A stretch of 64,000 nt of DNA from Oasisia sp. SBJ-2009 (taxonomy: Eukaryota > Annelida > Polychaeta > Sabellida > Siboglinidae), in NCBI GenBank assembly GCA_964017155.1, contig OZ024863.1, positions 45,259,364-45,323,363 of the forward strand, given 5' to 3'. The position numbers and the translations under genes are program-made. Below are positions 46,501-54,443 of the stretch, one piece after another (the first letter of the stretch is position 1; each line of letters opens with the position of its first letter). Below the pieces are notes generated by a model that worked only from the letters and a program-made list of their open reading frames with translations, did not search any database and was not told the origin of the DNA.

Positions 46501-49500
46501 AGGGGGCCAACAGGACACTATATTAATAGCCATATCATGGGATACTCTGTTGCTAAGTAACATATGGTTGTTGCTCTTTTAAATATTTAAATATCTTATA
46601 GGAGTACACAACATAAAACAAAGCCTTTTAATTTGCCATTCTACGGACACTCACGAGGATGCCTGGTTTGGACTGATTGCTCTAGCGGGACGTTAGTGTC
46701 ATGTAAATAACACTGACGATCGTGGCAAACGTCGACAACATTTTCTATGACTGACGTCACAATTCTGCCCCTCATGCATTTCACGAAAACAGACTTTTCC
46801 AAGCCAGCACCACAACACCTACTGTGTAATGTAATTTTGTTTATGTTTCACAAAACTTGTGATTTCTGTGTTGTCGTTATATTGCATAATACATATCTAC
46901 ATTCATATTTGTAGAGTTGTTAGAATTTTAGTTTTGAGCAAAATATGGCCTTTACACAAATGGCTTAATTGACACTGGTTTGTCACTGGAAAAGTAAAGT
47001 GGTCAACAGTTCCTGTGATTGACCAATACTGCACAAAAACATTACAAATACAAACTAGCATTGTATAGTTGATACTAGTAATATTGCATAGGTTGGCTTT
47101 GTTTGCCAAATTAATTTTAAATGAGATGAAACACAAGTATAATTTGAAGAGCATATATAAAGTATGATTATGCATGTTTACCTACTACTACTAGATGCAT
47201 ATTAACCTCATTCTGCTGTTCCCTTTGTATTAGTTTATATTTTCGTCATTCAATAAATCCTACATTTACCCATAAGTTTTATACAAAATAACTTTGCCTT
47301 GTTAATTTGCTAATTATAATCAACGTTTTTATCAAAGTGCAACCCTCCTTTAACAATGAAACAAAAATGTTAAGTCAGAATATGAAATTTTAAATGATCA
47401 AGTTGTAAAAAACTTGATAACTGCTTCTTAAAATTGTTTCTGAGATGTATCTAGATATGTGCGAAATATGAAATGAGCATTAGTAATCGATAAACGATGT
47501 ATTGGAAAGTAGGCCATCCATCCTGTTTCTGTCACTGGAATATGCACTTACTGGAAATACCTCACAACAATCATATTAGTACATACAATTGTACAACAAA
47601 TGAAATAACAAAACCACCAAAACAGAACAGTAAAGAAACTTAGGATTACTTGAATATAGAATCAAACACGACAAAATGGGATTCACTAAAACAACACTTC
47701 ACAAGAAAACAGAGGGAACGTAAAGAAATCATTCAAATGGTCTAGGCACAACCAGAATGAACTATAAAGCTACGAATGACGCACAGGCACGTTGGATTGA
47801 TGACTAGTCCGGGGTGCTAAGGGAAGCGTTGATCTCGTTTTGACTGGTTCCTTCACTAGATGCTGCAAGAATGATTGACAGCAAGCATCATTGCTTATGT
47901 CAAGTGAGTCTAAGCACGACAACCTCCAAAGTCTAAGGCAGTTAATGACGGACTACAATACTCATACTGAATATATTATTCATGGCTCCAAGAATGGTTT
48001 ATTGTATGATTTAACTTACCCCGTACTTACAATACTTATATCTGTGTTCTGATTAACCTGTTTTATAACATATACTTTGTTTTTGTATTACCATAAATAT
48101 CAAGAATACGTTTTGACTATTTAATAAATAGTTTAATACACTTCAAGTAAAATTTCTGATTACACAAGTAATAATTTCTGCTATTTTCAACTTGATGAAC
48201 ATTTTCGTGAGTTTAATACATATAAAGAATACACACAAAAGAATAACTGCTATATATATATATATATATCTTGTTATACCATACACCAGTGGCAGAGTGG
48301 ATTATGTCATTTATGATTTACTTCTGATGGGATCATCACTAGCTGTGGATAAACTGGAAAAAGTTGTGTAGAAATGCAAGAAAATGTGTATGATGCAATC
48401 AAACCAAAACAAGCATGGAATGAGTGAATGAATAAGTGAATAACAGTAAAGATAAATTACTTCAAGAATAATGAATGTGTTACCTTAGTAATCTGCAACA
48501 GTACAATGCCTTGTTTGATGGAGTCGATCATTGACTGTAGGAAGATATAACACAAACATAAAAATATAAGCAAGGATCAGTTACATCAAAATATAGGACG
48601 ACTTTGCAAAGCAAATATTGCAGATTGTATAATATTTAAATTGAAACAAAAACAAGATTGAGAGTTTCTTTCAAGGCGATTTCTTTAGGTTAGACTAGTT
48701 TTACCTATCCACAAACAAAATGTTTAATCCAGTTTCTTCACTCCTCACCAAGGAACTTAAGTTGAATCTTACATTAATGACTTCTTTCAAACATTAAAGT
48801 GACAGGCCTGTGGCATATTCAGCTAGGGAATATGTTAGAGAAGATAAACAAGATTACATACATGAAGTCAAACTGTTGTGATTCATCTCTGAATTAGAAA
48901 ACAATTAATATGTCTATCTATCAAAATGTATTGTATAAGAAGAGTGACACATATGGAATATGAAGCCCATGAAAAAAAACCTAGGTCCACCTAATATTTA
49001 TCCGGCATGTTAGGATTAAGTTTCCAAATTCTATAAGCGGGTTCATATTGTATCTGACACTGGTGTGAGATGAACGATTTAAATTGTAATAAGATTACAT
49101 AATATTACCTCTGCAGCGTCTCTAATTTGTATACACTTCATCCGGGTTCTTTCATCTTCACACATGTTTATTCGTCCTTCAAGCGACTGCAAGAAAAAAA
49201 CACAGTTACACATATTAGTATTAAATAAAATATCATTTTAAAAAGTTAAGTTTTTATACAGCGCAGTATCCAACCTTCAGGACTGCTCAAAGCGCTTTAC
49301 ACTTTACTTCCCTGACAGACCTGTTCAACCAGACACCATCTCGGCTTCTCTGGGAAGCATTCAGCCATATGCTATAATTAATGCACGAAGGCTGTTTGTA
49401 CCACCACTGTCTATAGCCACAAGCCAGGTACTCATTTATACAGCTGAGTGAACTGAAGCAATGTAGAGTTAAAACACTTGCCCAAGGTTTTAATACTGCA

Positions 49501-52500
49501 GCACAGGATTCGAACGCAGGTAGTCGAGAGTTCGAAGCTCTACCCCTGAGCCACTATGCTCTATTACAGATTATGAAAAAAGTTATGCACAAATGTGACA
49601 TGTCTGGAATGACGACAACTATGTTTGGGACAATGCATAGCTGATCTAACAGGTGACAGCTGCATAATGCATAAAGGATGTGTGCAAAATGTACCTCACC
49701 TCAACCTGGTCAATCAACACCTGAAGGTAGGTGTCTGCCTCTGCCAGCTTTTTCTCAAACTCATCCCTCTTTGAGTAGAAGGACCGTGCCGTCCTCTGCA
49801 ACCATAGCAAAGTAACTTGAACCATGGGCCGGCAAAGAACAAAGATGTTTTAGGTCAAAGATGTTTACTTCAGACCCCAACAAAAACCATAATAATAATA
49901 ATGTGTACGTCAACTATTGTTAAACAAACGTAATTGTAAGTGATTAAAACAGACCTGTGAAATGGGGGCAGTGACTCCTGTTAAGACTAAACCGTCGCTA
50001 TCACAGGAGCCAGTCATACTGTTACAAATTTAACCTCTACATATGAATGCATGGTATATTTTTTCTTCAGTGTGATGTAGATCTCTTCATGGTTGAAGTA
50101 TATTTGAAGTATATGTAGTGCAGTGCTTCTCTGTAATACAAGTAGAAATAATATACACATATATGAATTAAATATCTTTCCGTTTATCCATGTATGTGTA
50201 TATTTTAACGATTTGGAAGCTTTATCTGACATTTGCAACAACTAGATATTGTACATGCGTTTTGATATTTTTGTAAATCAACCTCTTGGGATGAAGGCTC
50301 ATGTAAATGGCTTGGGCAAGGCCTGTAAGCCCTGCACTTCGGGATGCAATTGCACCCATCCTCTGAATCCTCTCCTGACATAATATTCCTGTTTTAGAGA
50401 AAAGAGTTAGCGTGATATAATTTTAAAACTTCCCTTTGTTCATTCATTGTTACTACAATAATTCAAGTTTGTTCATTCATTCATGCATGCTGGTGCAACA
50501 GTTATAATCTAACTGCAATTACAAGCATGCCACGGTGATCAATCCAAATTCCTGAATGGAACTGATACTGTACAACCTATTTTTTTAAAGTTGGCCGGCT
50601 TCGTCTTGCTTATTTAAACAGATTATAGAGACACATATTTTACAGTGAAACCTGCATTAGCAGAAATTTGTAACTGCAGATTATCATTAAAATAACATAC
50701 CTATCTCCTTGGGAGACACCCTATTATAAAACCATCATTAATAGGGATGACAAAGAAAATTGACGATGTACTGTTTTATATTTTTATGTCGCATAACTCG
50801 CATCCTACAAGAAACAATACAGCGAAAACAGTATAAAAATTAGTGAAGTCGTTTTTGAGAAAGGATTTTTTTAAGATGGGAAAGAAATAACAATTGTTTT
50901 CAGTGTAATTTTTCACGTCACCCTAAATTCTCTACAATATCATTCGATATATAAACAGTATTATGTTACCTTTAATCATTTAATGTCTCACGTTAACGTG
51001 TCAGATATCAAGCTCATGTGCGCATTTTTCACTGAAATGTGCACTCCTAAATATGAAGCTACACTGCGTCAAAAAAAATCGATTGGATGCAAATCACTCA
51101 ATGGGCAACAGCTTAAAAGCATGTTCATGTAATAACCGTTTCAAGTTACAGCAAAATGGGAAATGAATAATCCTAAAAATACTAATGATGTTAATGTAAT
51201 TTTATTCTAAAGAAACACAATTTAGGAACAATGCATTGTTATTAAAGTTAAGGTTGGCAAAATCTTGACCGACCGAATTAGTGGTGCCGTCTGTGAACAT
51301 TCCTGACATGAACAAATAAAGAACAAATAAACACCCAAAAATAATGTCAAAATAAAAACTAATGAAACTGTGTTCGGTTTGTAAACTAATTTCACAAATC
51401 CTTGAAAAACATTAATAGTATTAGTAAAACATTTTTACCACTAACATCCTCAATAAAACCTAGTTCAGTTGCACGAGTACAACATAGAAGTAGGCATTCT
51501 TGTGATCATGTACGATGAGGAAGTCAACTGATGGATGTGCTAAGAAGGAAATGAGGAAAGGCAATTTTAAATATGTAGGTTTTTAGATGATGGCAAAATT
51601 ATATTAAATTTCCTGCTGGTTTAACAGTGTAGTAAATTGCACAGGAGTAACAACTGAGCAGGTTGGAGGCACTTTTGTCCTTACCTGAGCTGACATTGTG
51701 TGCCTAAGTATTGTTTGTTCAAGGTGATGTATCCAGCGTTCCCGTTCATCCGAGTCTCGGGCTGTAAAAATAAATAGGCTATATTTATTTACAAATACCC
51801 ATGTTTTTCAATTTCATTAAAGAAACAAAAAATTTAACTGGCATAAATCTAACATGACTGCATCACTTTCTTAATATAATTACCCATTATACCACTCTTA
51901 CAATGATACGGCTGAAATAAAGGCAACTGGATGTTCCCTTTAAATGATAATTTGGCTGAGCATAGTCAAAACATTTTGCAAAGCCATCTACCAGATTAAG
52001 AGATGGTATAGAGACTGATCCAAGTGGCTTCTATTGTGGCTTCTATTGTGTGAAGATGGTGTTGTACTCTTCTATGTGAAACCAGAAATCCATGGGTTTA
52101 GTTTACAGTCAAAATGAAATCAGTTGGAAGAGTATATTTACCTTGAAAGTGAAACATTTTTTGGTCAACGGTGATGGTAAACGTGCTGTCATCTTCATCA
52201 TCAATACCAATCGTAGCACCCTGTTGAAAAAAGTTATATAAAATGTATTTTAAATGTGCTAAAATATTGTACTGATAATAACTGGTTACTTTTAAAACCC
52301 ATGGGAATTTAAGAGAATTGTAAAAAAAATTCCCCCAAAGAATAACCACTAAACATGTTATAAACATGACAAAAACAGGAAAAAACATTTAAAATAAACA
52401 TGGAACATATGCACGTGTACAGCTTTGAACGTAGTTAATCCATGTGACCAACTGACCTTTAACCTCACGCATCCTCGTCTCACCCCTCGACTCATCTTCT

Positions 52501-54119
52501 CTTTTGACTGAAATAGAACATATAGAAACATTCTGTTATTACTGTTCATCGTACATCAACTTTTAATTATTATCTACTCTGTTTTTTGCTGTTGTAAATT
52601 AAATTTATATTCATGAATCCAGGTGTGTACTTACTCCCGTTGAATACAGTCTACTGGCCATCATTGTTTATTTTTAAGATTACTACTGTCATTCATCAAA
52701 GATAATGTAAACTACCCAGTTCAGACCACGCAAATGCAGTGAATGATCTATTACAATTTTTTCAATTATATTTCTGGTAGGTTTAGACATCCAGTGTTCA
52801 TACCAAAATGTCACAAAATGGAAACATCAGTCTACACACTGAGTCTAACAATGATGCAGCATATCATCACGATATCATGACAAAGCAAATTACAGAAAAA
52901 AATTAAAACATGTTACTCTTTTGAAAATCGCAAATCATATTAAGTGATGCTCGATAACAGATGGGCAGATATGTTTCTACCAGAAAACACTACAGTAACT
53001 TTTAGTACTGGTAAACTTTTGCACTTCGCTATCAAAATACTCATTCTTTTTGCTAGAAATGGCTGGAAAATCTGTAAGACTATTAATAACATTAGTCAAG
53101 GAAATGGAAAGAATGTTCGGAATTTTTTTTCAATAATGGAAGCTCAAATGTAGACATACATCTTATTATGAAAATCATGAATTGAACAACTTTTGGTTCC
53201 AATGTTGCCACATTTATGTTGTTGCTTTTTCAAACCTTCATGTATTGATTGGTCTGATAATGACTGATATTAAACATTCTTTTTCAGTAAATAAACAGGC
53301 CATTATCCAGATGATATGACCATGCAGAGCCTACGAGTCAGTGAAGGAGTGGTTGTTTTGGCAGTGTATAACGCTGGCATTACCTGGCAACATTCGTTTT
53401 GTATTTACACATAATAACTGTATAACAATTTATTAATTGATCTCAATTTTTATGCTATACATTTGGCAATTGTCCGGGTGTGCTACCATACTGATATTTT
53501 CATAGCGAGGCTTGTAAAATGTTATTTCCAAAAATAGCTGGAAAACAGGTGACAAGGTTTAATATTTGTGTACACACTTAGGTGTGCTAAATTAGTAATG
53601 AAGACAAACATGATATTTATTATCTTCTCTCATATGTTTTATAGAGGTTTATGGTAATAAATAACATTCACAAACATTATTATTATATAATATATAATCT
53701 GAAAATGGGGCTTATATGTTCACAATTCCAGATTTGTGTTTATAAATATTATCAAGAACTGGTAACGATAATGCCATTTTAATAATCATGTTCTCCAATT
53801 CAACATTTTACAACTCCAATGGCGATGAAAAACTCTGGTCTCCATTCGAACTACAGTTTTGCTGCAACCTCGACGTCGAAGCGTAGCCGTAGGCGTGTCA
53901 ACTTTATGTGGGCGAAAATAGAGTGAGTTCGCAAAAATAGCGTAGAACGCTTGGAATTAATGTACATCTTCATTCATCTTCTATAATTTAATGGTGTACG
54001 CGATCGACGACACTCACAGTATAATAGGATAAGAGACCCACATCGTCGTCAAGGACGAACCAGCGATATTGCCAGCCCCTTACGACATTTGTCCACTTGC
54101 TGAGAGGTCCCTCCATCAT
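32181..54119 (-). CDS. OSBPL9: OSBPL9/ORP9 ortholog, oxysterol-binding-protein-related lipid transfer protein, 21-exon gene model
   Basis: Joined minus-strand exons total 2244 nt (747 residues plus stop; human ORP9 is about 736), with GT-AG sites and matching phases throughout. The N-terminal PH domain (1 to about 103) starts [20 protein letters not shown] and contains [18 protein letters not shown] coiled-coil-like linker follows (104-178), then a Ser/Pro-rich acidic region with a FFAT-like DFFDASE motif (331-337) for VAP binding at the ER. The ORD (about 379-725) contains [11 protein letters not shown] and the family signature EQVSHHPP (509-516). ORP9 proteins exchange phosphatidylserine and PI4P at ER-Golgi contacts; that role is taken from the family. 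The gene is divergent from the DEPDC1-family gene across about 250 bp. Exon 9 is the least certain part. Confidence 0.92.
32270..32740. repeat. Degenerate GCTGGGAAGTTAC minisatellite, copy B
   Basis: Irregular 25-45 bp units with the core TTGCTGGGAAGTTA in the last OSBPL9 intron. Longer than the copy A array. Confidence 0.85.
32976..33111 (-). CDS. OSBPL9: OSBPL9 exon 20: ORD C-terminal helices
   Basis: Residues 680-725, [20 protein letters not shown] and [20 protein letters not shown]. This is the conserved (S/R)LWKDV and RQRAEE helix of the ORP C-terminus. Phase 2-0. Confidence 0.95.
33362..33446. repeat. (TA)n/(TATACA)n microsatellite
   Basis: An imperfect TA-rich run in the intron between OSBPL9 exons 19 and 20. 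Confidence 0.85.
33696..33787 (-). CDS. OSBPL9: OSBPL9 exon 19: ORD
   Basis: Residues 650-679, [20 protein letters not shown] then [10 protein letters not shown]. Phase 0-2. Confidence 0.93.
34334..34459 (-). CDS. OSBPL9: OSBPL9 exon 18: ORD
   Basis: Residues 608-649, [20 protein letters not shown] and [25 protein letters not shown] and the FYGGKK motif are conserved across ORPs. Phase 0-0. Confidence 0.95.
35321..35417 (-). CDS. OSBPL9: OSBPL9 exon 17: ORD
   Basis: Residues 575-607, [20 protein letters not shown] then [13 protein letters not shown]. Phase 2-0. Confidence 0.95.
35650..35782. repeat. GAGA-rich purine tract
   Basis: About 130 bp of GAGA/GAGC purines in the intron between exons 16 and 17. 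The minus strand reads as a long pyrimidine tract. Confidence 0.85.
35965..36139 (-). CDS. OSBPL9: OSBPL9 exon 16: ORD
   Basis: Residues 517-574, [40 protein letters not shown] and [10 protein letters not shown]. Acceptor CTCTCAG, donor GTACGT, phase 1-2. Confidence 0.95.
36668..36752 (-). CDS. OSBPL9: OSBPL9 exon 15: ORP signature
   Basis: Residues 489-516, ending [19 protein letters not shown] is the oxysterol-binding-protein family signature, whose two histidines contact the PI4P headgroup in the family. Phase 0-1. Confidence 0.97.
36855..37053. repeat. (GGAT)n-(GGAC)n-(TATG)n microsatellite
   Basis: Blocks of GGAT, GGAC, TATGGATG and again GGAC in the intron between exons 14 and 15, ending about 15 bp from the exon 14 donor. 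Confidence 0.95.
37068..37236 (-). CDS. OSBPL9: OSBPL9 exon 14: ORD
   Basis: Residues 432-488, [20 protein letters not shown] and [31 protein letters not shown] is a core ORP motif. A (TCCG/TCCA)n array starts about 15 bp inside the following intron. Confidence 0.95.
37438..37516 (+). mobile_element. LINE 3'-tail fragment
   Basis: GCATATCAATCAAC and TGAGCTTGGTTTCTTAGGAT followed by TTAGGCACAATA and ATT repeats. This matches the 3' UTR of the LINE at 41231-42684 (TGAGCTTGGTTTCTAAGGAT...AGGCGCAATA). It lacks most of that UTR and all coding sequence: a short dead copy, or a SINE sharing the tail. Confidence 0.6.
37612..37774 (-). CDS. OSBPL9: OSBPL9 exon 13: start of ORD
   Basis: Residues 378-431, with [40 protein letters not shown] and FV. 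This is the ORD lid and first helices. Phase 1-2. Confidence 0.95.
38112..38138 (-). CDS. OSBPL9: OSBPL9 exon 12: 27-nt microexon
   Basis: Acidic ELYDCQDED flanked by a strong TCTTTCAG acceptor and GTATGT donor, phase 1-1. The length is a multiple of three, so skipping is silent for frame. Confidence 0.8.
38853..38938 (-). CDS. OSBPL9: OSBPL9 exon 11: linker before ORD
   Basis: Residues 340-368, [20 protein letters not shown] then AGKDNYFD. Pro/Thr-rich, phase 2-1, acceptor GACAG, donor GTAAGT. Confidence 0.85.
39262..39326. repeat. (CA)n microsatellite
   Basis: CA run with two CTCA interruptions. Confidence 0.95.
39360..39567 (-). mobile_element. tRNA-derived SINE
   Basis: On the minus strand it begins about 10 bp after the exon 10 donor with an A-box (TGGCTAGAGC near 39550). 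A GGTTCGAATCC B-box follows (near 39510), then a body that resembles the element at 49241-49562. Confidence 0.6.
39578..39758 (-). CDS. OSBPL9: OSBPL9 exon 10: FFAT-like motif
   Basis: Residues 280-340. A basic stretch ([17 protein letters not shown]) is followed by [25 protein letters not shown] fits the FFAT core (acidic, F, F, D, A, x, E). The acceptor is the tandem CAGCAG (39756-39761), so one residue may be optional. Donor GTATGT, phase 1-2. Confidence 0.9.
40517..40568. repeat. (TA)n microsatellite
   Basis: A TA run of about 50 bp. Just upstream, an ATGTTTGCTTGTGTC...AATAAATACATCATACATAATT segment is repeated in tandem (40380-40490). Confidence 0.95.
41035..41160. mobile_element. Possible SINE body fragment
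   Basis: GACCAGGTACTAATTTAGAC and GGTAAACTGAGGCAA resemble the central part of the SINE at 49241-49562 (CAGGTACTCATTTATACAGC, AGTGAACTGAAGCAA). Confidence 0.45.
41231..42684 (+). mobile_element. 5'-truncated LINE (CR1/L2-like)
   Basis: One intact frame (41231-42532) covers most of the reverse transcriptase. It has [33 protein letters not shown], the [13 protein letters not shown] block, the catalytic YADDTQIY, the [14 protein letters not shown] thumb region and a long C-terminal tail with [10 protein letters not shown]. There are no stops or frameshifts in over 430 codons, so insertion is fairly recent. Endonuclease and ORF1 are absent. The 3' UTR ends in (TTA)n at 42661-42684. It lies antisense in an OSBPL9 intron. 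As 5' truncation is normal for LINEs, it is not expected to move by itself. Confidence 0.9.
42951..43060. repeat. 22-bp minisatellite, five units
   Basis: Five tandem copies of a 22-bp unit beginning TGTTGACCTTGCTGTCTGTG. One unit has a single change (GTGTG for GTCTG). Confidence 0.95.
43140..43390. repeat. Degenerate tandem repeat
   Basis: Phrases like CCATCCATaCCcTGGATTC and GGCATGATcGGGCaAaCC recur about every 60 bp with many changes. Confidence 0.5.
43894..44130 (-). CDS. OSBPL9: OSBPL9 exon 9 (possible cassette or internal first exon)
   Basis: A 237-nt open segment, phase 1-1, disordered and Ser/Asp/Gln-rich ([20 protein letters not shown]). The donor is GTACCA. The acceptor AACAAG lacks a polypyrimidine tract. 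The frame also opens with ATG at 44140 ([13 protein letters not shown]), after CCAAT and a TATTTAT stretch 25-50 bp upstream. This may therefore be the first exon of a short, PH-less isoform of the kind known for ORP9. Confidence 0.5.
44141..45648. other. OSBPL9 intron 8
   Basis: AT-rich intron DNA with no coding support. Around 45020-45190 the phrase GTCATGTGACA occurs twice and TATGACATCATCA-like sites three times. Otherwise unremarkable. Confidence 0.5.
45649..45715 (-). CDS. OSBPL9: OSBPL9 exon 8: Pro/Ser-rich linker
   Basis: Residues 179-200, [20 protein letters not shown] then SL. Acceptor TTCCAG, donor GTAAGA, phase 0-1. It can splice in frame either to exon 9 or directly to exon 10. 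Confidence 0.75.
45716..48483. other. OSBPL9 intron 7
   Basis: Large AT-rich intron. I see no exon with good sites and no recognisable element apart from a short (TA)n at 48250-48269. Confidence 0.45.
48484..48534 (-). CDS. OSBPL9: OSBPL9 exon 7: linker helix
   Basis: Residues 162-178, [17 protein letters not shown], matching ORP9 SMVESIKHCIVLLQIAK. Phase 0-0. Confidence 0.92.
49109..49186 (-). CDS. OSBPL9: OSBPL9 exon 6: linker helix
   Basis: Residues 136-161, [20 protein letters not shown] then IRDAAE. Phase 0-0, acceptor TTGCAG, donor GTAATA. Confidence 0.85.
49241..49562 (-). mobile_element. tRNA-derived SINE, best copy
   Basis: The minus-strand head has an A-box (TGGCTCAGGGGTAGAGC, about 49550-49534) and a B-box (GCGTTCGAATCC, about 49520-49509). 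The body contains TGCCCAAGG, TGAACTGAAGCAATG reversed, and AAAGCGCTTTGAGCAGT. The body resembles tRNA-headed SINEs widespread in marine invertebrates. No transcription is implied. Confidence 0.7.
49700..49795 (-). CDS. OSBPL9: OSBPL9 exon 5: linker helix
   Basis: Residues 104-135, [20 protein letters not shown] then [12 protein letters not shown]. Amphipathic helix matching the ORP9 region FDKKLTEAYLYLQILIEQ. Phase 0-0. Confidence 0.9.
50285..50392 (-). other. Exon-like open segment, doubtful
   Basis: Between exons 4 and 5 a minus-strand segment follows AAAACAG. In one phase it reads [20 protein letters not shown] and [14 protein letters not shown] before GTTGAT. Its composition is GC-richer than the surroundings. 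Exons 4 and 5 join perfectly without it (phase 0-0) and it cannot be included in that frame without a stop. It may be an alternative exon or a repeat fragment. Confidence 0.2.
50393..51684. other. OSBPL9 intron 4, main part
   Basis: AT-rich, no coding or mobile features recognised. Confidence 0.45.
51685..51761 (-). CDS. OSBPL9: OSBPL9 exon 4: end of PH domain
   Basis: Residues 78-103, [20 protein letters not shown] then HTMSAQ, with the conserved PH C-terminal helix tryptophan. Acceptor TTACAG, donor GTAAGG. Confidence 0.95.
52142..52220 (-). CDS. OSBPL9: OSBPL9 exon 3: PH domain
   Basis: Residues 52-77, [20 protein letters not shown] then KMFHFQ, almost identical to vertebrate ORP9. Acceptor CAACAG, donor GTAAAT, phase 0-1. 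Confidence 0.95.
52457..52507 (-). CDS. OSBPL9: OSBPL9 exon 2: PH domain
   Basis: 51 nt, phase 0-0, [17 protein letters not shown] (residues 35-51). Acceptor TTTCAG, donor GTCAGT. This is the basic PH strand/loop that binds phosphoinositide in the family. Confidence 0.92.
52508..54017. other. OSBPL9 intron 1
   Basis: AT-rich in most parts, with a GC-richer, CpG-containing stretch close to exon 1 (53810-54017) that probably belongs to the promoter-proximal region. Confidence 0.5.
54018..54119 (-). CDS. OSBPL9: OSBPL9 exon 1: start of PH domain
   Basis: Residues 1-34 start at a double ATG (54119 or 54116) and end YYT before a GTGAGT donor. The double Met leaves the exact start open. The second matches the usual M-E-G-P-L-S-K-W start. 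Confidence 0.9.
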
Positions 54120-54365
54120 TTGTGACAAGTTAATTCGTGGTCACGTGTGAGAGATGTTGTGGCTCACGCGCTCTCGTGACGAGCGTTCGAAATAGCCAAT
54201 TAGCGGCTCGATTGATTACTTCCTGTCAAGGTCAGCCAATCAAAAACACGCACCTGATTTAAATGTGGCCCGCATAGGTGGCAGACGACACAGCTTCTCG
54301 ACTGGGCATTTAAAAGCCAGTTTTGAAAATGGAGTTCTGATTAGTATTATGGACAGCTCGTTTAA
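54120..54365. promoter_or_regulatory. Bidirectional promoter of OSBPL9 and DEPDC1-family gene
   Basis: 246 bp separate the two start codons. Visible sites on the plus strand are an E-box CACGTG (54142-54147), two CCAAT boxes 40 bp apart (54196-54200 and 54236-54240), an ETS-type ACTTCCTG (54218-54225) and a CHR-like TTTGAA (54322-54327). Paired CCAAT boxes plus a CHR are the signature of DREAM/MMB-controlled G2/M genes in animals, which suits DEPDC1. Site function is inferred from sequence only. Confidence 0.65.
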
Positions 54366-54369
54366 ATGA
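54349..54369 (+). promoter_or_regulatory. Short upstream ORF overlapping the DEPDC1-family start
   Basis: ATG GAC AGC TCG TTT AAA TGA. Its stop overlaps the main ATG (54366-54368) in an ATGA. Another minimal uORF, ATG GAG TTC TGA, is at 54329-54340. Both would lie in the leader if transcription starts upstream of them. Confidence 0.45.
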
Positions 54370-54443
54370 CAACCAACGTGATACCAGCAGTGGGAGCCTA
54401 TAGGGCCACTACATCAATGGAACCTTACAGGGCAACAAGATTG
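54366..54443 (+). CDS. DEPDC1-family exon 1
   Basis: 26 codons: MTTNVIPAVGAYRATTSMEP then YRATRL, followed by GTAAGT, phase 0. YRAT(K/R)LW is the conserved start of DEPDC1A/B, just before the DEP domain. The phrase YRAT occurs twice, hinting at a small internal duplication or a second start at M18 (MEPYRATRL), which is closer to the family's usual N-terminus. Confidence 0.85.

Noticed and set aside
49509..49562. tRNA gene
   Set aside because: A- and B-box-like sequences are present, but they head a SINE body. No complete cloverleaf with a sensible anticodon arm is evident.
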